64,000 bases of DNA from Croceibacterium ferulae (GTDB taxonomy: Bacteria; Pseudomonadota; Alphaproteobacteria; Sphingomonadales; Sphingomonadaceae). Numbering within the stretch: position 1 is the first letter of the stretch; every line of letters starts with the position of its first letter. The stretch lies in contig NZ_QZVQ01000013.1 in assembly GCF_003660445.1 (NCBI RefSeq), forward strand, positions 1-64,000, in the 5' to 3' direction. Below the pieces are notes generated by a model. That model saw nothing but the letters and a program-made list of their open reading frames with translations, made no database searches and was not told the DNA's origin. Position numbers and translations under genes: made by a program. This document shows, piece after piece, positions 45,515 to 54,508 of this stretch.

Positions 45515-45870
45515 GCACGCCCTTTACTTCATGGGTGGTGGTGGCATGTTCGGCGGCAGCCGCGTCGGACGTGAGGCCCTACGCGGTTAGGCCCGGCGGT
45601 TTGCGCCTGAGATCCTTCCGCCGGGCCGCCTCTGTCTCCTGCCGAACATTTACATCGCCGACGGCGGTGGCATTGTGAGGGCAGCCGCCTGCAAGCCGCG
45701 CGGCGAGCGCGCGGTCAGGCACGGCGGATATCTCCACAGTTCCTGCCGGGCCGCCTGAGCCCTCAAGCTTTACTCGACGCGCAAAATCGCCAATCCTGCG
45801 CGCAGCCGCGTCGTGTTCCGAAAAACAAAGCGCGGTCAGGCCCGGCGTGAGTTCCCTCTTCCGCCGGGCC
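45515..45870 (-). repeat. Hairpin block B: three GGCCCGGC/GCCGGGCC units, inverted relative to block A
   Basis: Hairpins at 45590-45627 (perfect 10-bp arms GGCCCGGCGG / CCGCCGGGCC), 45719-45752 (imperfect) and 45839-45870 (9-bp arms). Read on the - strand, block B aligns with block A unit by unit: GGAAGAGGGAAxTCACGCCGGGCC in unit 1, GGAGATATCCGCC in unit 2, and GTTCGGCAG(A/G)AGACAGAGGC before unit 3, and the mini-ORFs M-P-P-P-S-A-M and M-P-P-P-P-M-K follow units 2 and 3. Spacing between units is also kept. So both blocks descend from one sequence and point in opposite directions, 5 kb apart. Confidence 0.8.
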
Positions 45871-46192
45871 GTCCCGAGAGGCGTGGTTGTCATCGCTTGA
45901 ACACCTTGTCATTCGCAGCACGGCGGGCGGGCGCGTTGATCCCGCCACCGGCTAGATCTGGATTACTGCCTTCCCTGGCCTGGGTGAGCGACGTTCAGCA
46001 CGCTTTGGCTCAGCGCAGTCGCACCCATGCGGCGGTGCAGCTTCTCCTGCGAAGCCGCAGGATCGCGGACAGTGCATCCGCCGCCGGCTCGATATCTGCT
46101 TTTCCCTCCGACGATCTGGAAGCTGCCGTTCGGCTCACGCCCCGTTGCAGACATCTAGACGGGCGCATACGATCATTGGAAGGAGACGTTCG
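45871..46192. other. Intergenic, divergent promoters likely
   Basis: About 320 bp between block B (leftward) and the membrane-protein gene (rightward). It likely holds both promoters. A + frame (LAQRSRTHAAVQLLLRSRRI) runs through part of it and could be coding remnant, but has no start that makes sense. Confidence 0.35.
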
Positions 46193-46660
46193 ATGCCTTC
46201 CCGCTCATCTACATTATGGACGCTGACAGCCTTGCTGATACTGGCATACCCAGCGCTGAACTTCGTCTATTGGCCTGAGGCTCGGAACTCAGGCATTCTT
46301 CCTGCCGATGGTGATAGCATCGACATACCGATGTTTGGCAGCTTACTCGTGACGCTGATCGCCTCGGCCATAGTTCTGGGCGTGGCTTGGTTATGTTTCC
46401 GGCGCTACAATCCATCCACCCGACTTCTCGCCTTCCGCTTAGATCGCCCATACCGCAGCTTCATTGCTACAGTGGTTTTTGGCGTCAGCGCTGCTATTCT
46501 ATGTCTTGGTGCGCTGGTTGACACCATTATCGCAATGCCATGGTATGAGTATCTTCGGGCCGAATACATGATGCTCGCAGCGGCGTGGTTGCTAACCTTG
46601 AGAACTTCGTGGATCGACCAACGTACCGCTGAAGAGGCGGAGGCCGAGCAGCTTCGATAA
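46193..46660 (+). CDS. Membrane protein of unknown function, four helices
   Basis: 155 residues from the ATG at 46193 (AAGGAGA 8 nt upstream), preferred over 46145. Four hydrophobic segments are visible: TLWTLTALLILAYPALNFVY, FGSLLVTLIASAIVLGVAWL, FIATVVFGVSAAILCLGALV, and LRAEYMMLAAAWLLTLR. The C-terminus is acidic (RTAEEAEAEQLR). No transporter or enzyme motif is seen. Codon structure is regular. Function unknown; it stands alone between the hairpin block and the SciP-like gene. Confidence 0.7.
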   Translation: MPSRSSTLWTLTALLILAYPALNFVYWPEARNSGILPADGDSIDIPMFGSLLVTLIASAIVLGVAWLCFRRYNPSTRLLAFRLDRPYRSFIATVVFGVSAAILCLGALVDTIIAMPWYEYLRAEYMMLAAAWLLTLRTSWIDQRTAEEAEAEQLR

Positions 46661-46960
46661 TTCTCTGCTTGTAAGCGGAAGGTCCGCAACCCACCCACAC
46701 CTCGGTATAAAGCCGGCCTCTGGCGCAACTCAAACGCGGTCATCCGCTCACCAGCCTAGCACAGCCAGGGATTGTGAGAGCAGATCGCACAGCTCTGTGC
46801 GAGCACGCTCTTCGTTACAATCGGCAAGTCAGTTGTCGATGGACATGGCCCATGGCGGTGCTGCAGCAAAGGTGACGCAGTCGTTAACCCTAGCCATTTA
46901 GCGCAAACCAAAATCACGGCCTTAAACCGCTCCAACTTCAATCGGTGCGGAAAGGTTGCC
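46661..46960. other. Intergenic, no gene recognised
   Basis: Exactly 300 bp between two + strand genes; no motif-bearing ORF. It should include the promoter of the SciP-like gene. Confidence 0.35.
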
Positions 46961-47302
46961 ATGCATACTACAATCGTACGCCCAGCTCTGCAGCTGGTGA
47001 AAACTGATGAAGTGAGCCGTGTCATTGGCCCACTCGGCACACCCATCACACTGGACGACTTGCCACCGCCCGAAATCTCGCGCTGGGTCATTCGCCGGAA
47101 AGCCGAGGTGGTGGCCGCAGTTAATGGGGGCCTTTTGACGATCGACGAAGTGCTGGCACGTTATGGCCTCACCCTCGAAGAGTTCGTGAGCTGGCAGCGT
47201 GGCTTTGAGCGCTCGGGCATGCGAGGCCTGCGCACCACCAAAACGCAACAATACCGCACGCGATACACGCGCCAGATGACGTACCATGTCAACGCGACCT
47301 AG
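46961..47302 (+). CDS. DUF1153 / SciP-like protein (CtrA inhibitor family)
   Basis: 113 residues. The family core is clear: LPPPEISRWVIRRKAEVVAA, then GLLTIDEVLARYGLTLEEFV with SWQRGFERSGMRGLRTTKTQ. In Caulobacter, SciP binds the response regulator CtrA and DNA to block CtrA-dependent transcription in G1; a helix-turn-helix-like segment (TIDEVLARYGLTLEEF) does the DNA contact. This copy has an extended N-terminus and a C-terminal tail (RTRYTRQMTYHVNAT). In this accessory context it may be an extra paralogue beside a chromosomal SciP, able to interfere with cell-cycle or motility genes. The family is specific to alphaproteobacteria. Confidence 0.85.
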   Translation: MHTTIVRPALQLVKTDEVSRVIGPLGTPITLDDLPPPEISRWVIRRKAEVVAAVNGGLLTIDEVLARYGLTLEEFVSWQRGFERSGMRGLRTTKTQQYRTRYTRQMTYHVNAT

Positions 47303-47329
47303 TCCTCATCCTATGGCACTGAAGCCGCC

Positions 47330-47846
47330 GCATCAGGCGACACCCTGTTGAAGGCGGACGCTTACTGCTCACCGGCTTGCACGCGAGATGCACCTTCGTG
47401 CCCAGCCCCAGCGCTATCACGAGACATCTCGCAGCGTTCGCAGTACGCGTGCAAGCGCCTTCTCGTTGACGTAGCTGTCGACCGACAAGCGTATGGCGCT
47501 CGCCAGGTTGATCTCGATGCCGCCTGGCCGGGTGCCTGGATGCTGGTGGACCAGATCCGTTGCAGCAGCGGCAGGCGGCGGCCGCATGGCAGGATCTGCA
47601 GAGTGCATTGGTGGCGTGAGCGCGATATGAGTCGTCCGTTACCACGCCGTAGGAGACAAACTGCAGCGGCTCGCTGCTGATGCGTTCGGCCCTTCGCTGC
47701 GCCGAGCGCCAGTTGTAGATGAGGCTCTCCGCGATGCCGAGCCGCCGTGCCACCGATCGCACCGTGAAGTTAAGAGCAATTCGACGAAGTCTGGCCCCCT
47801 CGCTTGCTGTGCCGAGGGACTGCACTAGTTTGTCATGAGATCGCAT
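47330..47846 (-). pseudogene. IS66-family tnpA/tnpB remnant
   Basis: Leftward from 47846: RRIALNFTVRSVARRLGIAE and SLIYNWRSAQ, the helix-turn-helix of IS66 TnpA. In another frame (47417-47608) comes PGGIEINLASAIRLSVDSYV followed by NEKALARVLRTLRDVS, the standard TnpA end (IELxLGNGIRLRVDxDVDxxALRRVL). Directly after it IALGLGTKVHLACKPV resembles the start of TnpB. The rest of TnpB and the TnpC transposase are absent. The element abuts the SciP-like gene. Confidence 0.8.
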
Positions 47847-47900
47847 GGCGGTGGCGACGTGCGCGTTGTCACCAGCGAGACCATTTACCGCGTATCGGCC

Positions 47901-48068
47901 TCAAATCTGCATGTCCAGATAGCAGTCGTCACACCTGCCGGCGCTCAGATCTTGTAGCGGTTCATGGCAGATTTCGCAGTGCCCCGGCTCCACGCGGCCA
48001 ACACGCTCGAGGAACAGGCGAGGGGCATGAAAAATCGCGAGGGCAACTTTGCCGACTTCTTTCATCAT
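47901..48068 (-). CDS. Small zinc-binding protein
   Basis: 55 residues from the ATG at 48068 (preceded by a GTC-ATG-ATG run). The sequence is KEVGKVALAIFHAPRLFLER followed by CEICHEPLQDLSAGRCDDCY, with two CxxC pairs able to hold one zinc. The frame continues upstream into DNA of the broken acyltransferase, so the shorter start is preferred. No function known; the protein is a likely treble-clef or ribbon fold. Confidence 0.55.
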   Translation of the reverse strand: MMKEVGKVALAIFHAPRLFLERVGRVEPGHCEICHEPLQDLSAGRCDDCYLDMQI

Positions 48069-48090
48069 GACGCGAACTCCGTAGCATGGC

Positions 48091-49165
48091 CTAAATGGCG
48101 GCGGTGGCAGCCGGTTCTCCCAGCATACCATCGATCTTGGGAAGGCTATAGAGCCATCCAGCCCCGGCCCGGAGTGCAACCATCTGAATACCTATTGTCA
48201 TCGTTACGACCGTCGGATTGAGAATAACCGGCACAGCGTCCTCGATAGAGCCCAGACGATTGGCGCCCATCTCTACGGCTACCACCGCCAGGACGGAAAT
48301 AACCGGCACCGGCACCACGTAGATCGCAACGTCTGCTTGCCTATGAACTCAAGCACCGAGCGCACGATCGGCAGGGACATCAATGCACGCACTGCGAACA
48401 GCATGGCGATAACGTCTAAGATGGACTTTATGACGCCGAACGCGCCGGGCGGCAGCATGGAGGAAACCGCCTCTTCGCTCCTTAGGACAACCAGGAACGT
48501 GACTCAGCTGCCAATCAGCCAAGGCGCGAGACGAGCGTTCCCCACCGCCGTCACGATCTGCGGGAAGCAACAGCCGAGAAAAAATGCGAAGTAGCTGAGC
48601 TTTGCACCATAGGCCTAGCTGTCGAAGACGTAGGCCAGCGTCACGTTGCCGCCTGCAAACTCAGCATTGGCAACAACAGCGACAAGGATGGCAACGGCAG
48701 CACCGATGCCCGGGGCAGTCACCTTCAGGAGCTTCGTCACGACAAAGAACACGGCAATTCTCCATCGAACCAGATGCCGGTTCTCGGCTCAACAAGGACC
48801 TCATATATTTCAGCGAGTCTGGTCCCCTCCAAGGGGTTGTCCGGATTGAGCATGACGTACGACACAAAAAGGAAGCGGATGACGCTCCAAATGAGGAGCA
48901 GCCACACGAAGAGGGCGACCTTCCGTTGAAGCAGGTCGGACCATGACCGGCTGACACCTGACGCGGCGAAGACACCAGACACCACGAAAAACAACGGCAT
49001 CCGAACAGCGCCCAAAGGGACGTTTGCGGCCTCAAGGAGCGGCGCTTCAATGCCTAGCAACTCGGTAAGTTGGGTGCAGTGCATCATCGTCACAAGAGGA
49101 TAGATGTTGCCTTCGCAGCGTCGACCCACGGATACCTGATTTTGCCCGTCCTATAGCCCCCAAGC
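48091..49165 (-). pseudogene. Acyltransferase 3 family protein, broken by stops and frameshifts
   Basis: Leftward from about 49165 the frames give YPWVDAAKATSILL, then (frame change near 49105) VTMMHCTQLTELLG with the catalytic-type His, VRMPLFFVVSGVFAASGVSR and ALFVWLLLIWSVIRFLFVSY. Another frame change near 48765 is followed by VFFVVTKLLKVTAPGIGAAV, TAG at 48615-48617, LSYFAFFLGCCFPQIVTAVG, TGA at 48504-48506, LRSEEAVSSMLPPGAFGVIK, VRALMSLPIVRSVLEFIGKQ, and a last frame VVPVPVISVLAVVAVEMG. All membrane segments of an AcylT_3 protein can thus be read, with at least three frameshifts and two stops. A relative of the intact gene at 43640. Confidence 0.8.
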
Positions 49166-49349
49166 GCAGCCCCCGGCTAAGATCTTGGCGCGCTGATAGC
49201 AAAGGAACACTTAGCAACGAAAGCAGCTAGCCGACACTCCCGAACCCGCAAACCTCGCGGCCGGCGTCACCTAGAATGCCAGCGGCGTGGCACACTTTAA
49301 CCTGAGATTGCCGGGCTCAATCCCTGAAACAGCTCGGAGACGAACTGGT
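49166..49349. other. Intergenic
   Basis: About 180 bp between two - strand genes without recognisable content. Confidence 0.35.
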
Positions 49350-49655
49350 CTAAACGCAAGCGACGATTGCTTTCGGGCGAAGCTTCTGTCGCACTCTCCG
49401 CATCATCCGCAGACGATCGGCAGTGGTTGTCTGACGCCACGCCTCGGCATGCCGCGTAGTGAATGCGACCACAGGCCAGCAGCCGAATTCCTCCGTAACA
49501 ATCAGTACATCATCGGGGCCGGAGTTTGGGCACTCCGACAATCCCTTGTCCGTCAAGCAAAACAGGGTCTCACCACGCTTCAGCTTTATGGACGTATCGC
49601 GCATGTGCGGCATGAAGACTGATGCCTCGACCTTGAATGCGTCAGGCGGTGTCAT
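49350..49655 (-). CDS. Small protein of unknown function
   Basis: 101 residues. The translation looks like a small folded protein (VEASVFMPHMRDTSIKLKRG, ETLFCLTDKGLSECPNSGPD, DVLIVTEEFGCWPVVAFTTR) with a basic C-terminal helix (ADRLRMMRRVRQKLRPK). Overlapping + strand frames are low-information. No family recognised; the start is an ATG with no clear RBS. Confidence 0.5.
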   Translation of the reverse strand: MTPPDAFKVEASVFMPHMRDTSIKLKRGETLFCLTDKGLSECPNSGPDDVLIVTEEFGCWPVVAFTTRHAEAWRQTTTADRLRMMRRVRQKLRPKAIVACV

Positions 49656-50844
49656 TCTCGCTCGCTCCCAAGCCCGCCGACACCTGGAACGCCAAGGTGT
49701 CTGTCAGTTACATGGAGGCTCGTGTCTCCATTGCCCCGCCGGTGCAACTCCCTTTCTGACCTCGCAGGCGGCCAAAATGGGAAATCATGAAAGCGAGGCT
49801 TTTCACGGGCGAGAAGTCGTCGCTCCTTTCTCGCCTGGCATCAACCCGGCATGAGCCATCCGCATCCGGGCACAGCCGCACCCTAGAAAGGGCGGGCCGC
49901 CGGCGGCATGTTTTTTGTCAGTAGCGATAGACCGCCGGTCGATAAGATCGCGCGTGTTCCTACTCCAGCCATTGACCGGATGCGTCACCAAACATAGGTC
50001 AAGCTAACGCTGCCGCCGGAGTGAAGCCCGGCACGCAGCGAGGGGTGGCGCTGCCTCCCGGGCACTCGGGCGCGTCACCCCACCATGCCACCAGCGAATG
50101 AGTGCTGACGGCTTCAGCGAAGCGCCAGTACTCACCCGCAAGACGAGTACCTCGTCATAAAGGCCGACCTGAGCATGACGCTCAGAACCGAACCGCACGC
50201 ATTGTTGCCGATGCAACCGTTAGTGGCAACTGCAAGCGGTGAACCTCACCCCGGCGGCGCCTGGACCCACGGTGCGATGACCCACGCTCACCAGATCTTG
50301 TTGCCCTCGTGCTCAATAGAACGGGGCATACGGATAACACAGCGCGCAATTATCCGAACAGACCGGGGGATGCTTCCCTGTAAGTACCGTTCCTAATGAG
50401 AGAACCTTTGACGCATTTGATCGTAATTTGCCGTTTCCGCCCTGGTCGCGCTTTCCGCTCCCACCGTCGCCGAGAGCGACGTCATCAGAGGTGCCCGAAG
50501 CTGTGCAGCCCCTGCCGGCGACAACCGCCAGCGCTGCCGCCGGCCACAATGCGCGCGTCAGCATGGTGCATTCCTCGACCAAGAACCGGTCTGCCAGCCT
50601 CAACGAGGCGATGGGCCCCCTCCGCGACAAGTACGGTGTCGCCAATTGAGCGGTGAAACTGCGCAATCTGCCCTACTTTACCGAGTACATGCGCAAGACC
50701 CTCCTCGGCGGCACCATCGGCGCGGGCACGCGCTGGAACTTCGGCGGGTGGGCACTCCCGGAGCGCTGTGGCGAGCGATCGCCGCAGCGCCTACACTGTT
50801 CCGTCTAACCCTGCGAGACTGAGCGCGCCGTACTGGGGGCAATC
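49656..50844. other. Decayed stretch without recognised genes
   Basis: About 1.2 kb. Two + frames near the right end look slightly coding-like: NRSASLNEAMGPLRDKYGVA, ending at 50649, and KLRNLPYFTEYMRKTLLGGT from a GTG at 50649-50651 onwards, but neither shows a known domain. The rest is overlapping ORFs on both strands. Confidence 0.35.
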
Positions 50845-51093
50845 ATGACCAATCCTATGTCGGTCGTCACCAGTACGTCCATCAATGCCCCCGGCTTGAT
50901 AGTTCTACTACGCCAGCTCTCCCTCCTGATGGGCAGCGTGACGGCCATCCTCGGCTTTCTGTCTTCGACGAACTTGGCCGGCCTGTGCGGCGACGTTCAG
51001 GACCAACAGTTCGTCGCGTGGATAGGCGCCGCCGCTGCTATAAGGCCGTTTCTCTACGGTCAATGGCGCACCCTGCGCCTGGGAGGCGCTTAG
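50845..51093 (+). CDS. Small membrane protein, holin-like layout
   Basis: 82 residues from ATG 50845. A polar N-terminus is followed by hydrophobic segments (GLIVLLRQLSLLMGSVTAIL, GFLSSTNLAGL and FVAWIGAAAAI) and a basic tail (YGQWRTLRLGG). Length, two or three short helices and a charged C-terminus fit small phage holin-like proteins, but no sequence family is confirmed. Its stop overlaps the end of the convergent beta-barrel gene by 4 bp. The frame may be altered near 51040, where the last helix looks truncated. Confidence 0.45.
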   Translation: MTNPMSVVTSTSINAPGLIVLLRQLSLLMGSVTAILGFLSSTNLAGLCGDVQDQQFVAWIGAAAAIRPFLYGQWRTLRLGGA

Positions 51094-51761
51094 AAAGTGT
51101 ATCCTACGGCCAACTGCACCAGCGGATAAACCTTGTAATTGTCGATTTCCGCCTCGATTTCGGCGCGCTCGCGCGCCAGGTCATCCTGCAGGAACGGATT
51201 ACTGGCGAGTTCACCGGTAACTTGGAGGTTGTCGGTTCGGGGTGTACCGTGCAGCATAACCCCTGCGTCCAAACTCCAAGCGAACCCTCTGCTTTGATTA
51301 CGTGCTACGCCGATCGTCAGCGTCGGCGCGACGTCGCGGGCACGCACCTCGGCCTGGATGGAACCAATTTTTTCGGGGCTGTAGGTGGTACCACCAATCG
51401 AGACAGGGCTCAAAGGGGTAGCGAGAAGATCTACGCGATTGCGGCTGATGCGAAGCCCAGCAGACAGGCGGAAGGCGCTCTCGAATGGATAAAGGTCGGC
51501 TGTTGCACCGTAGGACCGCAGGTGCAGGTCGCCATTATAATCGATGTCGTCGACATCAACGTCGTGGCTAAGCTTGAGGAAGTTCGCTGACGCGCGGAAG
51601 CCAAGCGCTGGTATAGGGCGATACCCAATCTCCGGGCCCACCCCAAGCGATCCACCGGTAATACCCAGAGTTACAACCGGGGACGCGTCCTGAGCACCCG
51701 CAACAGCTGGCAGGGTGGCTGCCAGAACGGAAAACTGAACGAGCAAATGCCGGTGAATCAT
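51090..51761 (-). CDS. Outer-membrane beta-barrel protein
   Basis: 223 residues. An N-terminal signal peptide (LLVQFSVLAATLPAVAGAQ, cleavage after AQ or GAQ) precedes a mature chain of alternating amphipathic strands (VTLGITGGSLGVGPEIGYRP, LGFRASANFLKLSHDVDVDD, LHLRSYGATADLYPFESAFR, LSAGLRISRNRVDLLAT) ending in YPLVQLAVGYTF with a terminal Phe, the signature for outer-membrane assembly. It resembles small porin-like or OmpW-like barrels of unknown function. Upstream lies about 670 bp without genes. It appears intact, in contrast to its surroundings. Confidence 0.8.
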   Translation of the reverse strand: MIHRHLLVQFSVLAATLPAVAGAQDASPVVTLGITGGSLGVGPEIGYRPIPALGFRASANFLKLSHDVDVDDIDYNGDLHLRSYGATADLYPFESAFRLSAGLRISRNRVDLLATPLSPVSIGGTTYSPEKIGSIQAEVRARDVAPTLTIGVARNQSRGFAWSLDAGVMLHGTPRTDNLQVTGELASNPFLQDDLARERAEIEAEIDNYKVYPLVQLAVGYTF

Positions 51762-52429
51762 AGTTGGCCGCTTCCTTGTCGAGATCGAGCCTAGATGTCA
51801 GCCCGTGGTTAAGACGAAGTTATCAGGGCCCAGGACGCTTCTGACTCCATGCGGCGAGATGAAGCACCATGCTCTGGCTCGCCTGATCGGTATGTGCAGC
51901 TTGGCTGAAGCCACATAGTACAGCGGCCACTGACGCTTTCCTGATCGGGTCCTCGAACGAGAGGTCGGCCATAGCTCATCCGGTGGGTAGCACCTAAGGG
52001 GGCTTCGCCCACGATAGTCATTCTCTTTGCACCCTGCAGAAAATGGTAGATGCTAGTTAACGTCGTGGCGAGAGCCGCCGGCGCGCAGCCGCGCGCCTAT
52101 AAGATGTTCGACCGAGGGCAACCTGTTCCTGTTCATCCCGCAACGAACTGAGGAGCTGAATGCTCAAGTGTCGCCTGCGCGGCCGTGAGCAGCTGATGAT
52201 CTTCGCCAGAGTTTCCGAGCTCGGCCGAGTCCGACCGCGCATGTGAGCGCTAGAAGCGAAAGCGCAGCTGGCAAACGACGCGGATCCGCGGCACGCCGCC
52301 GATGCTGACACATCCGGTACGTTCGAGCAGCTGGCCCGCGCCGGGCACCCACATCATCGGCCGACATGGTGGGCGACATGCCACCGACGTACTGTGCAGC
52401 CTCGGGTGTGACGTCCTGCCCGGGCGTGG
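51762..52429. other. Intergenic, no gene recognised
   Basis: About 670 bp between the beta-barrel gene and the integrase remnant. It should hold the promoter of the leftward barrel gene and possibly the eroded 5' part of the integrase. Confidence 0.35.
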
Positions 52430-53205
52430 TGAGCTTGCGCCGGATGCGATTGAAACGCGGGCGCTGCTGAACGCCTTGCGTTCAGTCGAGCGGCGCTGCC
52501 GCGTCGCCAACGCGCGACGGACCCGGCATCGCCTATCGGAGATCTCCACCTCCGGCATCGCCGATGGCCTGTGCGCCGGCAACCTCGCCGGCAACCGTCG
52601 TGCCGCGATGCAGGAGTTACCGCCGGAGGACCGCACCCGTAGCGAACCGCGGTCGAGGATTACCGCGCGCTGCTGGCTGTGCGCTTCCTGGCGCTGATTG
52701 AAGTCCGGCTGATTTCGACACGCCGTCTGCGCTGGAGCAAGGTCAACGGTTTGGACGGTCCGGCCCGCTGTGGCGGCTGCCGCCCGAACGGCTAAAGCTC
52801 AGCCGGTTGAAGAAGGACGAGCCACGGTTCGAGCACCTAATACCGCTATCGGCCGCAGCCATTGCGGTGCCGCGCGAAGCTTTGACTTTCGCGGCCTCAA
52901 ACCGGAACGGCAAAATTAACATGCTGGTGTTCCCGGAGCGGAGCGGGGTGGGCTTGATCGAGGAGGGCGTCATCGGTGAGCTCTACTCGCAAGCCAATTT
53001 GACCGGCAGTCACGTGCCGCGTGGCTGGTGCGCCAGCTCAGCACTATTCTCAACGAGCAACTGGGTGAGGGTGGTCCACCACGATTGACGTAGCGTTCGG
53101 CCGTGCGAAGAACGACAAGGTCAAGACTGCCTACACCCGGTCGCAGCTGTTCGGCCGTAGAAGCAAACTATTCGACAGCGGCGAAGGGCTGCCGGCTTGT
53201 AAACG
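52430..53205 (+). pseudogene. P4-type tyrosine integrase remnant
   Basis: Pieces in successive frames: VERRCRVANARRTRHRLSEI and ISTSGIADGLCAGNLAGN (core-binding domain), VEDYRALLAVRFLALIEVRL with the arginine-1 region, LWRLPPERLKLSRLKKDEPR and HLIPLSAAAIAV, GLIEEGVIGELYSQANL, HVPRGWCASSA where the family has HGWRAS (the HxxR box, with Arg replaced by Cys), and AFGRAKNDKVKTAYTRSQLF with a tyrosine. At least four frameshifts; the second catalytic Arg is lost. P4-type integrases bring in genomic islands next to tRNA genes. No tRNA is seen nearby, so the att site is lost or outside the window. Confidence 0.75.
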
Positions 53206-54508
53206 GCGGCTGAGGTCGGCGCCGGCGGGCGGCTACGGCCGGGCTGCCCTGCGCAACAGCGGGGGTGCCCGGGCAGACACCCGGACACCGACGAGCTGTA
53301 ACTCGCCACGACCCAATTGGCCTGACGCGGCCGTCCCGCACCCGTGCACATCGGGCGCAAGCGCACTGGACTCGAAACCGTTATGAAATCCCTTACGTCG
53401 TGTGGACTTCACCCGCCTTGCGGCGAGCTCGGCGGCGCGCGGCAATTCATTGCTGCCATGAACGAACCGCCGGAGAGCCGCGAACTCTCGTCGCTTTCTG
53501 CAAGGCCGCGGTCGAAACCACGTACACGCTTGCGACGGCGAGCCCCGGCAGCGGCAGGCGAAAGGGCGAGCTAATCATCAGCAACTTCGCACACCGTAAC
53601 GGTGCGACCCTGTGCCCGGCGCCGCGGCGCGGAATAGCACGAGCGAGATTATGAATTGTTTTATTGAATAAAACTCGTCAGAAACCTGCAAGCTAGACCC
53701 CTGTCGCTCGCCTTTGCATCATACATTCGCTTTGTCGATGGAGATGCAGTCTAAAGGTCCGGCATGCTAACTACCTACGACAATGTGAACACAATTTGTG
53801 TAAGCCGCATTTACGGCTAAGTATTTTGTAGCTTTGCACGGCGCGCCCTATTCCATCGACGTTATAGAATGCGCTGTTTCCACCCTGGCATCGCAGAGCG
53901 GCTTCGAACTAGTGAGTCGGGTACGAACAAACCGATCTGAGTTGGGACTGAGGCTGGCAGGGATATCAACATGGCCGCGCAGACGGAGGCCGACCTTTGT
54001 GAAAAGAGGCCCGAAACAGCAAAGCCGTCCTAACCCGAAGCGATGGTTGATCATAGCAAGCGGATGAGAGCGAGCCGTCTCATGTAGTTTCCGCTGTTCG
54101 CGGGCGTTTCCAAAAAATCTTCGCCGCCCGTCATTTTTAAAGAAAAATCGGTAGCGTTCGGCTATCTTGGCTATCTTGGCTATCTTCATCCGCTTGCCCG
54201 AAAGCGGCCGGACGACTTACATACAGGTGCAGGCAAATTCGGCCATATGTTCGTTTGAAGGCGGAGTGTGGCTTTGCCGCCGTTGCCAAATGAAATCTGC
54301 CGCTGAACTTTGGTCCTCGGGGACGGCCACCTGTTCTGGTCCACGCTTTACTGTTCACCGCCGCCATACAGAATTTCCGCCACAGAAATGGCACCGCTGT
54401 AAGATGTATGCGTTAACCAATTATTTCTCGACAAGGTGAGATGATTGATGAGTAGCTGATGTAAGCTTGCGCGGCGTATAACGCCGGAGCAAGCGTGGCA
54501 GGGCGGAG
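53206..54508. other. Long stretch without recognised genes
   Basis: About 1.3 kb between the integrase remnant and the first histidine kinase. ORFs such as 53265-53654 + are motif-free. From 53650 to 53850 and 54100 to 54200 the DNA is more AT-rich. A 9-bp tandem repeat lies at 54160-54186. The last 100 bp probably hold the promoter of the kinase genes. Confidence 0.4.
54160..54186. repeat. 9-bp tandem repeat, three copies
   Basis: GGCTATCTT occurs three times in a row without mismatch. On the - strand it would encode KIA-KIA-KIA in a short ORF without other coding evidence. Confidence 0.9.
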
